A stretch of 64,000 nt of DNA from NCBI GenBank assembly GCA_002354735.1, contig DEMD01000014.1, positions 62,001 through 126,000 on the forward strand. Direction: 5' to 3'. The stretch comes from Gammaproteobacteria bacterium UBA2679. GTDB taxonomy: Bacteria > Pseudomonadota > Gammaproteobacteria > Pseudomonadales > Oleiphilaceae. The translations under genes and the position numbers were made by a program. Shown in pieces: positions 1 through 9,933 of this stretch (position 1 is its first letter; each line of letters starts with the position of its first letter). The notes below the pieces were generated by a model, which was not told the DNA's origin, did no database searches, and saw nothing but the letters and a program-made list of their open reading frames with translations.

Positions 1-89
1 GCGTCACCTCGGCCCGCTTACTAGCCAGACGGGCCAGCCTGGACTAGCTTGAACAGAGGACTGAAGACACCCAGCAGGGATTATCGAGC

Positions 90-1589
90 ATGAGCGCATT
101 TCGCAGTCGAAGAAAAAAACATCGTGAAGCCATGGCCAACGCGACCAACTATCAGAGCTGGCGCGAGGCTGCTCTCGAGCTCGATTATATCGAAGGCAAT
201 ATGGAGTGGAAGGAGTCTTTCGCCTCCGATCTCTACAACTATGAACTCATCTACGAGCGCATCACCGCGCTCAAGACCAGCTTTGAACGGCGTGATTACG
301 ATGCACTTCTGCGCCATCTCAGGGAAGGGCAGCATCACGATCTCGGCAACATGGGGAGTGCGCAGCTTTATACGCGCTCTCACGTCGGCACCAAGCATCT
401 CATCGAAGAGTACATAGGCCAGGTCTGCCTGATACTTCAACATCTGCGCGAAACTGACATTCCACAGCTGCCATTGCGCGAAAAATACGACTTCTTCAAG
501 GATATGGCACTCAGTTACGGCCGACCAGCCTTGTTGCTGAGCGGTGGTGCCACCCTCGGTCTGTTCCACCTGGGCGTAGTAAAGGCCCTGTGGGAGCGCG
601 GACTACTGCCACAGGTCATCGCCGGTAGTAGTGTTGGCAGCATCATCGCAGCCATGCTGGGCACACATACCGATGATGAAATTCCGGAGATGCTGCTGCC
701 TCATCGGCACAATCTCAAGGCCTGGCGCTTCATGGGTCTGCTGCATGGTCTGCGGGGAGGTGGCTTCATGGATGTGCGGGAGCTGGAACGCTGTCTGCGA
801 GCCAACATTGGAGAATACAGTTTTCTCGAGGCCTTTCAGCGCACCAACCGCAGTATCAATATATCAGTCTCGCCGACGGCACAGCATCAGAAGGAGCGGC
901 TGCTGTGCGGCTATACCTCGCCCTATCTTTTCGTCTGGAGCGCAGCATTGGCTTCTTCAGCGGTGCCTATTATCTTTCCGCCAGTCAAGCTGATGAAGAA
1001 GGACCAGTTTGGTAACGCGGTGCCTTTCATGCCCAAGCTGCGCTGGGTCGACGGCTCCGTGGTCAGTGACCTGCCGGTCGAGCGGCTCATGCACCTGTAC
1101 GACGTCAATTTCTCGATAGTGAGCCAGACCAACCCTCACATCGTGCCGTTTCTCAATAACGACCTGCCAGATGGCGGCAAGACCAGTCTGTCTTCGATAC
1201 CCATGCGGGTGATCAGGGCTGAGATGGAGTTCCACGGCAAGGGGCTTTTCGATTATCTGCGGACCAATCTCAGTTCCAGTGTCATGCGTCAGGCTAGCGG
1301 CCAGATCTACAATATCCTTGCCCAGAAGTACTTTGGCGACGTGACCATTTCGCCACGCTATACCTGGTGGCACTATGCGCAGTTATTCAGGAACCCGGCG
1401 CCTGATGTGGTGCGACGGCTCACCCTCGAAGGTGAGCGCGCCACCTGGCCAAAAATATCCATGATTGCCACGCATGCCAAGATCTCGCAGATGCTTGAGA
1501 AGAGTATCGTTGAACTCAAGGAGCGGCTGCGTGGGCAGCGTGCGGAGTTGTCGGTTGTCGGTGAATCTTCAGTAGGGAAAGCATCCTGA
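90..1589 (+). CDS. Patatin-like phospholipase with DUF3336 domain
   Basis: Probable serine lipid acyl hydrolase of the patatin family, 499 aa. The N-terminal ~140 residues match the DUF3336 helical region that precedes patatin domains in bacterial and fungal triacylglycerol-lipase-like proteins. The oxyanion loop GGATLG lies at ~152-157, the nucleophile motif GSSVG at 179-183 (Ser181), and the dyad partner DGS at 321-323 (Asp321). No signal peptide is visible, so a cytoplasmic or membrane-peripheral role is inferred. The ATG at 90 has a weak AGGG about 10 nt upstream. A small inverted repeat (11-16 with 30-35) lies before it. gspA starts 3 nt after the stop, so the two may be co-transcribed. 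The family call is firm; the substrate is unknown. Confidence 0.88.
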   Translation: MSAFRSRRKKHREAMANATNYQSWREAALELDYIEGNMEWKESFASDLYNYELIYERITALKTSFERRDYDALLRHLREGQHHDLGNMGSAQLYTRSHVGTKHLIEEYIGQVCLILQHLRETDIPQLPLREKYDFFKDMALSYGRPALLLSGGATLGLFHLGVVKALWERGLLPQVIAGSSVGSIIAAMLGTHTDDEIPEMLLPHRHNLKAWRFMGLLHGLRGGGFMDVRELERCLRANIGEYSFLEAFQRTNRSINISVSPTAQHQKERLLCGYTSPYLFVWSAALASSAVPIIFPPVKLMKKDQFGNAVPFMPKLRWVDGSVVSDLPVERLMHLYDVNFSIVSQTNPHIVPFLNNDLPDGGKTSLSSIPMRVIRAEMEFHGKGLFDYLRTNLSSSVMRQASGQIYNILAQKYFGDVTISPRYTWWHYAQLFRNPAPDVVRRLTLEGERATWPKISMIATHAKISQMLEKSIVELKERLRGQRAELSVVGESSVGKAS

Positions 1590-1592
1590 TCC

Positions 1593-3389
1593 ATGTATGA
1601 AGCCTTCTATGGTTTGCATGAGGCGCCGTTTTCGATAGCGCCTGATCCGCGGTATCTGTACATGAGTCAGCGCCACCGCGAAGCTCTGGCGCATTTACTC
1701 TTCAGTCTACAGCGTGAGGAAGGCGGGTTCGTATTGCTTACCGGCGAGGTAGGCACTGGCAAGACCACAATCTGTCGCAGCTTTCTGGAAAAGGTGCCTG
1801 AGCGGACTGACGTTGCATTCATCGTGCACCCGCGGCTGACTGCGCGGGAGCTGCTGGCGACGATCTGTGATGAGCTGGAAATTCGCTACCCGTCCGGATC
1901 GTCAATCAAGATTCTGGTCGATGAGCTCAATCACCATCTGCTCGACCGTCACGCGACCGGACGTCACACCGTCATCATCATCGATGAAGCGCAGAACCTC
2001 TCCATCGACGTGCTCGAGCAATTGCGCTTGCTGACGAACCTGGAAACCAGCAGCAAGAAGCTCATTCAGATCATACTGCTCGGCCAGCCTGAACTCCGTG
2101 AGATTCTTCAGCGTGAGGAACTTCGGCAGCTCTCGCAGCGTATCACCGCCCGCTATCACCTCGAGGCCTTGAGTCTCAATGATCTCCACGGTTACCTGCG
2201 TTATCGGCTGTCAGTGGCTGGTTTGCGGGAGACGATGTTTACCGACAAGGCGGTGAAGTCGCTGTACAAGCTCTCGAAGGGTATACCCCGACTCGTCAAC
2301 CTGATCTGTGACCGGGCGCTTTTGGGTGCGTACAGCATGAATGAGCCGAAGGTCGGTCCGGAGTATATCAAGAGTGCTGCGAAGGAAATCGGTCTGTTCG
2401 AGCGCAAACGCAGAAATACCGGTCACATTGCTGGACAGTGGTGGTATCGCGGTAGCCTCATCGGACTCGCGGCCGGCTTCTTCGTTCTGGCGCTGATCAC
2501 GCTCCAGGGGCCGCCCGAACAGACCATAGATACTGCAGCCGGGTCATCAGTTGGTATTCCGGACCTGCTGCGTATGGGAGGAAGCGCGACGCCTGCCAAT
2601 GATCAGCTGGCCGATCCCATGGCTACGGCGGCTACGGCTACGGAGGCAGCGGCTACGAAGGCTACAGTAACAGAGACCGACGAGACGCCACCGACAGAAG
2701 CCCTGCGACCAGTCCTGGCACCACCTGTGGTGATTGGTGAATACGAGCCGGCTGACGATAACAAACTACGTGCCTATGCGGCCTTGCTCGCAGCTTGGCG
2801 CATCGATGAAAAGCCCGATCGTGGACTTTTGGTCTGTGATTTCGTGAGCCGCTATGGTCTCGCCTGTCTGCATCGCGAGGGCAATTGGCGCAGCCTTACA
2901 CGCCTCGACAGGCCCGCAGTCTTGCGGGTGCGCAACGACGACGGCAAGCTGTTCTTCATCACACTGGTCGGCTACGACGCCAGTAATGATAGCGTCAGTG
3001 TCGTGTTGGACGACGAAGTCTTCGACCTGCAACAGGAAGCAATCGACCGGTACTGGGACGGTGTCTATTCTGTCGTGTGGAAGCAACCACCGTACATGAG
3101 CATGACACCCGCCATGGCTGGCTACGAGGACGAGGCCAGCTGGCTTGATCGCATGCTCAAGCTGGCGTTTGAGCGCTATCGCCAGAACACCGATGAGCCA
3201 GAGATGAGCAGCGTCGAGTTCGCCGCACTCGATCTGAAAGCCAAGGTCGTGTGGTTCCAGCGGCAAGCGGGCATTCTGGCAGATGGCTTGCCCGGTGCCA
3301 TAACACTCATCACGCTAAACAACTGGACAGGTTCGGATGCACCCAGACTGGTGTATGATCCTGAACCAGTTGACCTACAGCAGAATTAG
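1593..3389 (+). CDS. gspA: GspA/ExeA-type AAA ATPase, type II secretion accessory
   Basis: 598 aa ATPase of the ExeA/GspA family. With GspB, this family helps the type II secretin pass through peptidoglycan. Walker A GEVGTGKT is at 51-58 and Walker B IIIDEAQ at 128-134. A single membrane segment (~286-305) follows, then a low-complexity Ala/Thr linker (~343-365). Next comes a C39-peptidase-like region (~400-485), probably non-catalytic as in ExeA, and a C-terminal peptidoglycan-binding helical domain (~530-585) containing VWFQRQAGILADG. The architecture is therefore a cytoplasmic ATPase with a periplasmic wall-binding arm. gspB follows after 9 nt. Exosortase-associated ATPases look similar, but the adjacent gspB supports the secretion assignment. 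Confidence 0.9.
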   Translation: MYEAFYGLHEAPFSIAPDPRYLYMSQRHREALAHLLFSLQREEGGFVLLTGEVGTGKTTICRSFLEKVPERTDVAFIVHPRLTARELLATICDELEIRYPSGSSIKILVDELNHHLLDRHATGRHTVIIIDEAQNLSIDVLEQLRLLTNLETSSKKLIQIILLGQPELREILQREELRQLSQRITARYHLEALSLNDLHGYLRYRLSVAGLRETMFTDKAVKSLYKLSKGIPRLVNLICDRALLGAYSMNEPKVGPEYIKSAAKEIGLFERKRRNTGHIAGQWWYRGSLIGLAAGFFVLALITLQGPPEQTIDTAAGSSVGIPDLLRMGGSATPANDQLADPMATAATATEAAATKATVTETDETPPTEALRPVLAPPVVIGEYEPADDNKLRAYAALLAAWRIDEKPDRGLLVCDFVSRYGLACLHREGNWRSLTRLDRPAVLRVRNDDGKLFFITLVGYDASNDSVSVVLDDEVFDLQQEAIDRYWDGVYSVVWKQPPYMSMTPAMAGYEDEASWLDRMLKLAFERYRQNTDEPEMSSVEFAALDLKAKVVWFQRQAGILADGLPGAITLITLNNWTGSDAPRLVYDPEPVDLQQN

Positions 3390-3398
3390 ACCAGGCCC

Positions 3399-4373
3399 AT
3401 GTCATATATCCTCGACGCATTACGCAAATCCGAGCAGGAGCGACATCGCGATCAACTCCCGCAGGAGGCCCGCACCCGCCTGGTCATGCCGGTCAAAGCG
3501 CCACAGCCTGCGGGGCTGAAGGTTCTGTTGATTGCCATTCTGGTGCTGAATGCGGCTGCGCTGACCGCGGGCGCCGTGTATCTCTATCTCAACCGTGAAC
3601 CAGCTTCGACACCTGCAGCGACCGCCACGGCCCTGCCAGAGCCGAGGGTCGAGGACGCGGTGCCTGAGGAGCTGCTCAGACGGGAAGGCAGGCCACTGCC
3701 GCAGCGGGTCATGCCCCCCTCATCGCTGACGGATTACGGCCCCGATAACAGCACGAGCTACGAAGAAGCCTATCAGGAGCCAGCATCCATTCTCCCGGAT
3801 GTGGGCTACGTGAACACGCCGGCCAGAACCTCGGGAGAGTCTTCGGCCGAGGCCGAAGTCGAAACTGGTGGCCGCCTGAGCGACAAGCTGGACGCAAGGT
3901 TCGAACGCCTGCGACCACGCGAAGCGCTCAAGCCACTGCCGATAACGCCGCCGGCAGCGTCGAAAAATGAGGAAACCTTGTCGCGTCCGACGGTGACCTA
4001 CGCTGATGAAGAGGGCATGGAAGTGATTCGACCCTCGTCTGCCAACAACAGTGCACTGCCCATGCCGGCGTCCCCGGCACGGCCATCGCCCGCACCCGTC
4101 GCCGCAGAGCCCGAGCAGCCGGCCGCCCCGGCCGTCGACGACATCAATACACTGCCAGAAGATTTCAGGCGGCAGTTGCCAGCGCTGACCTTCAACAGCC
4201 ATATCTACAGTAGCGATCCCGCCAGTCGCCGCATCATGATCAACAATAAGTATCTGCGTGAAGGACAGCAGTTCGACGGTCTGCGCGTACGAGAAATCAC
4301 GGCCGAAGGCGTCGTGCTCTTCAAGGCACCCCACACCTTCTACGTGTCAGTAATCAGGGACTGGAAGCCCTGA
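3399..4373 (+). CDS. gspB: General secretion pathway protein B
   Basis: 324 aa bitopic inner-membrane protein and expected partner of GspA. The N-terminus MSYILDALRKSEQER is the family signature. One TM segment follows (~41-63), then a long Pro/Ala/Glu-rich periplasmic linker (~70-245). The conserved C-terminal GspB domain (~250-324) contains LPALTFNSHIYS and ends in FYVSVIRDWKP. In Aeromonas the ExeAB complex is needed for secretin assembly. No other type II secretion genes lie in this window, so the core machinery must be elsewhere if present. Confidence 0.9.
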   Translation: MSYILDALRKSEQERHRDQLPQEARTRLVMPVKAPQPAGLKVLLIAILVLNAAALTAGAVYLYLNREPASTPAATATALPEPRVEDAVPEELLRREGRPLPQRVMPPSSLTDYGPDNSTSYEEAYQEPASILPDVGYVNTPARTSGESSAEAEVETGGRLSDKLDARFERLRPREALKPLPITPPAASKNEETLSRPTVTYADEEGMEVIRPSSANNSALPMPASPARPSPAPVAAEPEQPAAPAVDDINTLPEDFRRQLPALTFNSHIYSSDPASRRIMINNKYLREGQQFDGLRVREITAEGVVLFKAPHTFYVSVIRDWKP

Positions 4374-4395
4374 TGGCATACAGCGTCAATTTCCA

Positions 4396-6636
4396 GTGAG
4401 TACAGCAGCAGATATTCTTTCGCCAGACCACGATCAGCCGAATGAAACCATACAGTCAGGCTACCGCGCATACCTGAAACATCATGGTGTGAATGGACGT
4501 GTGGGTCAGAAGCGCATGATAGCCGACATCGCCCGCTATCTCGGCGCCATACAGACAAATGCTGATGGGCTGAGAACCAGCGAAGATGCCGTATGCGTCG
4601 TCGAAGCCGGTACTGGTACGGGCAAGACCCTGGCGTATCTGCTGGCAGCCATTCCCTATGCAGTCAGATTGGGCAAGAAAATCATCATTGCCGCCGCCAC
4701 CGTTACCCAGCAGCAGCAAATTCTCCGAGGTGAACTGCCGAGGTTGCGGGCGGCTACTGCCTGGCCCTTGCAGGTAGAGCTCGCTAAAGGTCGCGGGCGG
4801 TTTCTTTGCCTGAACCGGCTTGAACTCCTGCTGGCTGGAAGCGAAGGTCTTTTCCCTGGACTTCAGCCGGTCAGCGCGACTGGCAGCCTGATCAATACAG
4901 CCGATTCCCAACTTATCGAAGGCTTTGCACGCGAGCATTATGAGGGGCTGCTCAGCCGCTTCACCTCGCGACAGTGGACCGGCGATATCGACAGTCTCGA
5001 TGATGAACTCCCGAACGGTTTGTGGCAGACGGTCATCACTGATAATCGCAGCTGCTTCAACCGGGACTGCGTTTTTTTCAGCCAATGCCCCTATTTCAGG
5101 CAGCGGGCGCAAATTGAATCGGCCGATATCGTAATCGCGAATCAGGACCTTCTGCTGTCAGATATCAGGCTCGGCGGCGGCGTTGTGTTGCCAGCTCTGA
5201 AAGACAGTATTCTGATCATCGATGAAGCGCACCAGCTGCCGGAGAAGGCGCTCAATCACTTCAGCGCCTTTGCAGGGCTAGGGTCCAGTCAGCAGCAACT
5301 GGCCGAAATGAAGACCCGTGCCGATGCTGCCGAGCACCTCCGGGTGAAAGATCACAAGCTGGAGCAGCGGCTGGGTGAAATCAGCAAGCACGCGGTTGAA
5401 GCCGGAGAACTACTGCGTGAACTGTGGGAATGGCAGCAGACCCAGGCACAATGGCCGGAGAAGACCGACCGATTCGAGCAACAGCCCTTGTTGCAGCGCT
5501 ACGAGGCTGGTGCCTGCCCAGAGCCTCTGCGTGTGCTGGCCAGCAAGCTGAGCCAGCAAGCCGATAAGCTACAGGCTGCCCTTGGTGATATTCTCAGCGG
5601 CATTGCCCAGATGCTGGATAGCGACGGTATAGAGCCGGACGAGAGTGAGCGCCTCCAGGGTGAAAGCCTCGGCTTCAGCGCAGACCAGACCTACGTCGAG
5701 ACGCTGCAGCGGCTCTATCACCAGATTGCGGAGATCCCTGACGAGTCCAGCCGAATGGTGCAACCGCCCATTGCCGTCTGGTGGACGAAGATGAGTCACG
5801 ACAGTGGCGATCTTGTGCTTCACGCCAGCCCCACTCATGGTGGTAGCTACCTCGCCGAGCAGCTGTGGCAGAATGCTTTCGCAGCCATCTGCACCTCAGC
5901 AACAATGAGTGACGGCCATGACCAGAGCGCTTCAGCGTTCCGGCGCTTCAGCGATACCGCAGGTCTGCCCTCTGCAAGTGTTTTTGCTGTGCATGAAAGC
6001 CCGTTCGATTACAGCCAACACTGCACGTTGCGAATCATGAATGCAAAACAGCGGCCCGGCGACTCAGCCAGCTATATTGCAGAGCTGAGCGCTGCCATTG
6101 CCAATTCACTGAACTTCACTGAGGCCACCCTGGTGCTGTTCAGCTCGCGCAAGCAGTTCACTGCAGTAATGGCTCGTCTTGAACAGTTATTGGACAAGAC
6201 GAAGTACGAGTCGATGCTCAGCCAACTATCAGCGCAGCCAGCGCAGTTGATCGCAGCGCACCAGAAGCGCATGAGCACCGGGCAGGGTAGTGTACTATTG
6301 GGAATGGCAAGCTTCGCCGAGGGCCTCGACCTGCCGGGTGAGCTACTGACGCATTTGATTATCTGCAAGTTACCGTTCGCCGTACCGGACGACCCGGTCG
6401 AATCGACCTATTCGGAATGGTTGCAGGCACGCGGCGGCAAGCCCTTCGATGAAGTGTCGTTGCCGGATGCCATCATTCGTTTCCGACAGGCCTTCGGACG
6501 GCTCATACGAACAGAGAAGGATCAGGGCAGAGTAACGGTACTTGATTCACGTCTGCTCACAAAACGCTATGGCCGGCGATTCATCGAAGCTTTACCAAGA
6601 TGTCGGATTCAGCGCTTCGATCCACCACTTGAATAG
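4396..6636 (+). CDS. dinG: DinG-family ATP-dependent DNA helicase
   Basis: 746 aa superfamily 2 iron-sulfur helicase of the XPD/DinG group. Walker A is GTGTGKTLAYLL (~72-83). A cysteine cluster follows: one Cys in RFLCLNRLE, then SCFNRDCVFFSQCPYF, which fits the four [4Fe-4S] ligands. The DEAH box is IIDEAHQL and the C-terminal motif VI region is FRQAFGRLIRTEKDQG. The family unwinds 5'-3' and resolves R-loops and D-loops. The start is GTG at 4396; no ATG lies closer in frame. Only 22 nt separate it from gspB, but the functions are unrelated. I saw no LexA box (CTGT-N8-ACAG) upstream, so SOS control is not supported. A YoaA-type paralogue is an alternative name. Confidence 0.85.
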   Translation: MSTAADILSPDHDQPNETIQSGYRAYLKHHGVNGRVGQKRMIADIARYLGAIQTNADGLRTSEDAVCVVEAGTGTGKTLAYLLAAIPYAVRLGKKIIIAAATVTQQQQILRGELPRLRAATAWPLQVELAKGRGRFLCLNRLELLLAGSEGLFPGLQPVSATGSLINTADSQLIEGFAREHYEGLLSRFTSRQWTGDIDSLDDELPNGLWQTVITDNRSCFNRDCVFFSQCPYFRQRAQIESADIVIANQDLLLSDIRLGGGVVLPALKDSILIIDEAHQLPEKALNHFSAFAGLGSSQQQLAEMKTRADAAEHLRVKDHKLEQRLGEISKHAVEAGELLRELWEWQQTQAQWPEKTDRFEQQPLLQRYEAGACPEPLRVLASKLSQQADKLQAALGDILSGIAQMLDSDGIEPDESERLQGESLGFSADQTYVETLQRLYHQIAEIPDESSRMVQPPIAVWWTKMSHDSGDLVLHASPTHGGSYLAEQLWQNAFAAICTSATMSDGHDQSASAFRRFSDTAGLPSASVFAVHESPFDYSQHCTLRIMNAKQRPGDSASYIAELSAAIANSLNFTEATLVLFSSRKQFTAVMARLEQLLDKTKYESMLSQLSAQPAQLIAAHQKRMSTGQGSVLLGMASFAEGLDLPGELLTHLIICKLPFAVPDDPVESTYSEWLQARGGKPFDEVSLPDAIIRFRQAFGRLIRTEKDQGRVTVLDSRLLTKRYGRRFIEALPRCRIQRFDPPLE

Positions 6637-7041
6637 ATACTGGACGGAAACAGCCTGGAAAAGGGAAGGCTCAGTGAAAAACTGAAAACTGAGATCAGCA
6701 TCACTATGTTGGCAGGAATGTTCTGTTATTTTCAGGACTTGCAATAAAAAGACGACGATTACAGAGCCGAATCCGTAATCGCCGCAAGCGCAAACCGAGG
6801 TTTTTACACCCCGTTAGGAAGAACTCGTGGAACAGCTGTACTTGTTTCGCGTCCTAATCCGATACTGGCTGACAGTTGTTAGGTTGCTGCCAGTATCGGA
6901 TCATCCCGCGGTAAATCATCCTTCTGAATCAGTTGCAAGGCCCGCTAACCAATTCATATGCAGCTATCTTACTGCTGTCAGGTCTAGCGGTAATCGTCCG
7001 AAGGGCGTAAAAACGGACTATTCGAACGCTAAGCCCACCAT
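6637..7041. other. Intergenic region between convergent genes
   Basis: 405 bp between the converging dinG and malT-like genes. It holds a strong 13-bp inverted repeat (listed separately) and a weaker one (CTCAGT at 6670-6675 with ACTGAG at 6688-6693). A GTG-started frame at 6827 has a passable ribosome site but an unconvincing product. No RNA gene or classical U-tract terminator was recognised. Confidence 0.6.
6857..6901. repeat. 13-bp perfect inverted repeat, 19-nt spacer
   Basis: ATCCGATACTGGC at 6857-6869 is matched exactly by its reverse complement GCCAGTATCGGAT at 6889-6901. It would form a stable hairpin on either strand. No T-run follows on either side, so a simple intrinsic terminator is not supported. 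It could be an mRNA 3'-end stabiliser for both converging genes, a protein-binding site or a dispersed repeat. Only this copy was noticed in the window. Confidence 0.6.
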
Positions 7042-9933
7042 TCAAGACCTCAATAAGCCCTTTGATCTCGCGATGGCCAGCGCCTCCGTACGCCGTCCGG
7101 CCCCGAGTTTGCCGTAGATATTGCGGATATGTGCCTTGATAGTGGCCGGAGCTAGATTCAGATCGCTCGCGATCAGCTTATTCGGCAGGCCCTTGTTGAT
7201 CAGTTCCAGTACCTCGATCTCCCGCTGGCTCAGTAGCGTGCTGGCGCTCGAATCCTCCTCGACCATAGTATCTGACGCACTAGCCGACGCATCCGGAAGA
7301 ATCGGAGCTGACGCAACCCGTCCGGTCGTTCTCGCCAGTTCTGCCTCTGACGCAAGCCCGTCTGCAGGGGCCTTTCTCCAGTTGCCGAGATGCTGTATCC
7401 ATTGCGCGAGAAAGGTCCTGTCGAGCCCGATGGTGGCAGACTCCGGCAGCTCGGCCAATAACTGGCGGACCTCGTCTGCGAAGAGCAGTGCACAGCCGAC
7501 GAGCTTGAGTCGGGCTGCCATCTTGACGGCTGCAATGAGACGCTCCTGAACCGCGGCATGTTCGCCACCAGATCGTCTTATGGCCAAGGCAAGCAGGAGG
7601 TGGGCCACGGTCTGGTGGTAGTGCAGCTCAGTTGACGCGACCAGGTCGAGCAGTACTCTGGCAGCATCCAGTGCCTGCTCACAGAACTGGTCATTATCCA
7701 GCTCGCAGCGCAGCAGCTGCCACTCTGCAAAGGCAAGCCGGGTTTCCACGCGCGTGAGGATATGCGCATTGTTTTCTGTCCATTCACTGTTTGGCAGGTC
7801 CTTCAGAGCGGCTGCGAAGGAGGCTGCATCGGCGCATTCGTAGCGGGCGCGAAACAGGTGCACCTTATTCAATAGCGCCGTCAGCGGTGGTGCCAGCGCC
7901 TGCGTATCTTCGCTGGCCGACTCCAGCACCCGGCAAGCCTGATGCAGAAGCCCCGCGGCGTCCTTGAACTTACCTTCGACCAGATACAGCCGCGCCTGCA
8001 CAAACCAGGTAAAGATCTGCTGTTGAGGTTCCGCATCTGCCACGAATTCGAGCATGGGCGACAGCGCCGCCTTGGCCTGCACAAGGTTTCCGGCGGCCAA
8101 ATGTGTCAGTACCAGACCACTATTGAGCCAGCAGGAGACGACATTGGGATCACGCTCATTGCGGTGAAAGCTGGTGATCCATTCCACTGCACTCTTTCGC
8201 AGCGCCAGCGCATCTTCACCCGCGCCACGAATGGAGTAGATCCACACCAGCAGGCCGATGCTCGACAGGAAGGTTGAATAACGCTGTTCGACCTTTGCCT
8301 CGAGCGAGGCCTTGCGAAGTTCTATCGCCGCGTTGTCCAGGTCACTGGCAATGTAGCTGTCGTTGGCCAGTCCGAAATACGCCAATGATTTCATGGGCAC
8401 ATCGATGTGCTGCAGCTCTTTCAAGGCTGCCGTGGTCTTGTGCCGGGCCTGTTCATAGTCGCCACTGAAACGGTCGACATAGGCGGACAGCAAGTGCAGT
8501 TCAGGGCGCAGCTGGCTGTCTTCACCGGTCGCCGGTTGATCCGCGTTGAATAGCGTGGGGAAAGCAATCGCCATTTGGTCAAGCGTATCAGTCACTGCCG
8601 CAAAGCGATTGTCAAAGAACAGACACCAGGCGCGCATCAGTGTCAGCCTTGGCCTGATCGCTGCGATTTCCATGGGCAGATCCTGCAGCCATGACAGCAC
8701 GAGCTGGTGATAGCCCTGGCGAAGAATATGGTTGCCCACACGCTCGAGTTCATCAGCTGCCTGCACCCAGCGCTCACGAATGAACAGGTATTGCACCGCC
8801 TCAAGATAGCAGTCGCTGTCGATCAGCGCAGCGACTGTCTTCTGCAAGAGATTCTCATAGCGAGCAGGGTATTCGTGCCGAAGCAGATACAGCGCGCCAT
8901 TGCGGAACAGGTCATGAAAGCGGTACCACTGTGACTGCTCGTCCAGTTCGATGATGAACAGCCGACGGCGCAGCAGCTCGTTCAGACACTCCCGCGTATT
9001 GTCCTCGTCCCGCACCAGATCGCAGAGATCGAGCGTGAACTGCTGGAAGTGCGCGACATCGAGCACGAATTGCAGCAGGTCTTCCGGCAGCTCGACCAGC
9101 ACTTCCTGAGCCACATAGACGTCGACTTCGTCCTGATTCAGTGTGCTGGGCAGATTTTTCCTCTCTGCCTGTGCGTCCGGCCGCGACCGCATCCGCGCTT
9201 CGCCACTGTCTATCAATCGAAGCGCCGCCGCCCAACCGCCGGTCGCGTTGGCCAATTCTTCAGGCTCGAAGCTGTCACCGAACCAGTAGCCAATTTCCTC
9301 GCTGGTAAAAACGAGATCCGCAGCATGGATCAGCATGGCGTATTGTTTTATTTTCCAACGAGCCAGTGGCAGATCCGGCTCGGAGCGAGAGGTTGCCAGG
9401 ACGTGCAGACCAGCTGGCGCGAAATCGATCAGGTAGGCGAGGGAGCGCAGAATTGCAGGCCGCTGAACCAGGTGAAGGTCATCGAGTACGAGAAAGATCC
9501 GCCCACTCTGCTGCCCACTCTGCCGCTTGCCGAGCAGCGAATGAACCGCCTGGATATAAGCAGCCGCAATCTGCTCAGGCTGCGACTCGTCCAGCCATTG
9601 TGGAGACGGCGCTTCGAAGGCCGCATCGCCCGGAATGCTATCGTCGAGCTTGGTTTCGCGCCCAAAGGTTGTGGCCCAGATGTAGTTCCAGAAGCCGCTG
9701 AAGAAATTATCGGTGGCGTCGATGGCGTACCAGGCTAGCTGGGCCTGGGGTTCCGCTTCGAGATGTTCAGCAAGAATCTGCTGAACGAGGGTGGTCTTAC
9801 CGTAACCTGCCGGCGCAAAGAAGCCCGTGAAGCGTGGCAATGACTGCTGGGCAAACAGCGCCGTCAATCGCGGTCGGCTGACCAGACGTGCTGGAAGCTG
9901 AGGTGGCAACAGTTTCGTTGGCAGTATGAACAT
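7042..9933 (-). CDS. MalT-type LuxR family ATP-dependent transcriptional regulator
   Basis: 963 aa regulator with large-ATP-binding LuxR (MalT) architecture. An N-terminal STAND NTPase carries P-loop APAGYGKTT (~40-48) and Walker B IFLVLDDLH (~155). The middle ~500 residues are TPR-like helical repeats. A C-terminal LuxR HTH (~895-958) contains LLSQREIEVLELI and NKLIASDLNLAPATIKAHIRN as its recognition region. The start ATG overlaps the tauE stop by one base (TGATG), so the two are probably translationally coupled. From memory, Pseudomonas carries a similar MalT-like gene close to cysH-thrH-pabB. The inducer is unknown; sulfur compounds are a guess from context. Confidence 0.85.
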   Translation of the reverse strand: MFILPTKLLPPQLPARLVSRPRLTALFAQQSLPRFTGFFAPAGYGKTTLVQQILAEHLEAEPQAQLAWYAIDATDNFFSGFWNYIWATTFGRETKLDDSIPGDAAFEAPSPQWLDESQPEQIAAAYIQAVHSLLGKRQSGQQSGRIFLVLDDLHLVQRPAILRSLAYLIDFAPAGLHVLATSRSEPDLPLARWKIKQYAMLIHAADLVFTSEEIGYWFGDSFEPEELANATGGWAAALRLIDSGEARMRSRPDAQAERKNLPSTLNQDEVDVYVAQEVLVELPEDLLQFVLDVAHFQQFTLDLCDLVRDEDNTRECLNELLRRRLFIIELDEQSQWYRFHDLFRNGALYLLRHEYPARYENLLQKTVAALIDSDCYLEAVQYLFIRERWVQAADELERVGNHILRQGYHQLVLSWLQDLPMEIAAIRPRLTLMRAWCLFFDNRFAAVTDTLDQMAIAFPTLFNADQPATGEDSQLRPELHLLSAYVDRFSGDYEQARHKTTAALKELQHIDVPMKSLAYFGLANDSYIASDLDNAAIELRKASLEAKVEQRYSTFLSSIGLLVWIYSIRGAGEDALALRKSAVEWITSFHRNERDPNVVSCWLNSGLVLTHLAAGNLVQAKAALSPMLEFVADAEPQQQIFTWFVQARLYLVEGKFKDAAGLLHQACRVLESASEDTQALAPPLTALLNKVHLFRARYECADAASFAAALKDLPNSEWTENNAHILTRVETRLAFAEWQLLRCELDNDQFCEQALDAARVLLDLVASTELHYHQTVAHLLLALAIRRSGGEHAAVQERLIAAVKMAARLKLVGCALLFADEVRQLLAELPESATIGLDRTFLAQWIQHLGNWRKAPADGLASEAELARTTGRVASAPILPDASASASDTMVEEDSSASTLLSQREIEVLELINKGLPNKLIASDLNLAPATIKAHIRNIYGKLGAGRRTEALAIARSKGLLRS

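Noticed and set aside
957-1373. 138-codon minus-strand frame
   Set aside because: Antisense to the patatin domain, with no independent support.
2620-2680. Short GGCTACGG-like tandem repeats
   Set aside because: They encode the Ala/Thr linker of GspA and keep frame, so they are low-complexity coding sequence, not a repeat element.
1593-3389. Reading gspA as the exosortase-associated ATPase of the locus at the right edge
   Set aside because: It is followed by gspB and carries the C39-like and peptidoglycan-binding arm of ExeA. It is also ~60 kb from the exosortase.
4374-4395. LexA-box search before the DinG-type gene
   Set aside because: No CTGT-N8-ACAG was found in the 22-bp gap or just upstream.
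6827-7117. 96-codon GTG-started frame with an AGGAAG ribosome-site-like sequence
   Set aside because: The product has no recognisable composition or domain, and its 3' part runs antisense into the conserved HTH end of the MalT-like gene.
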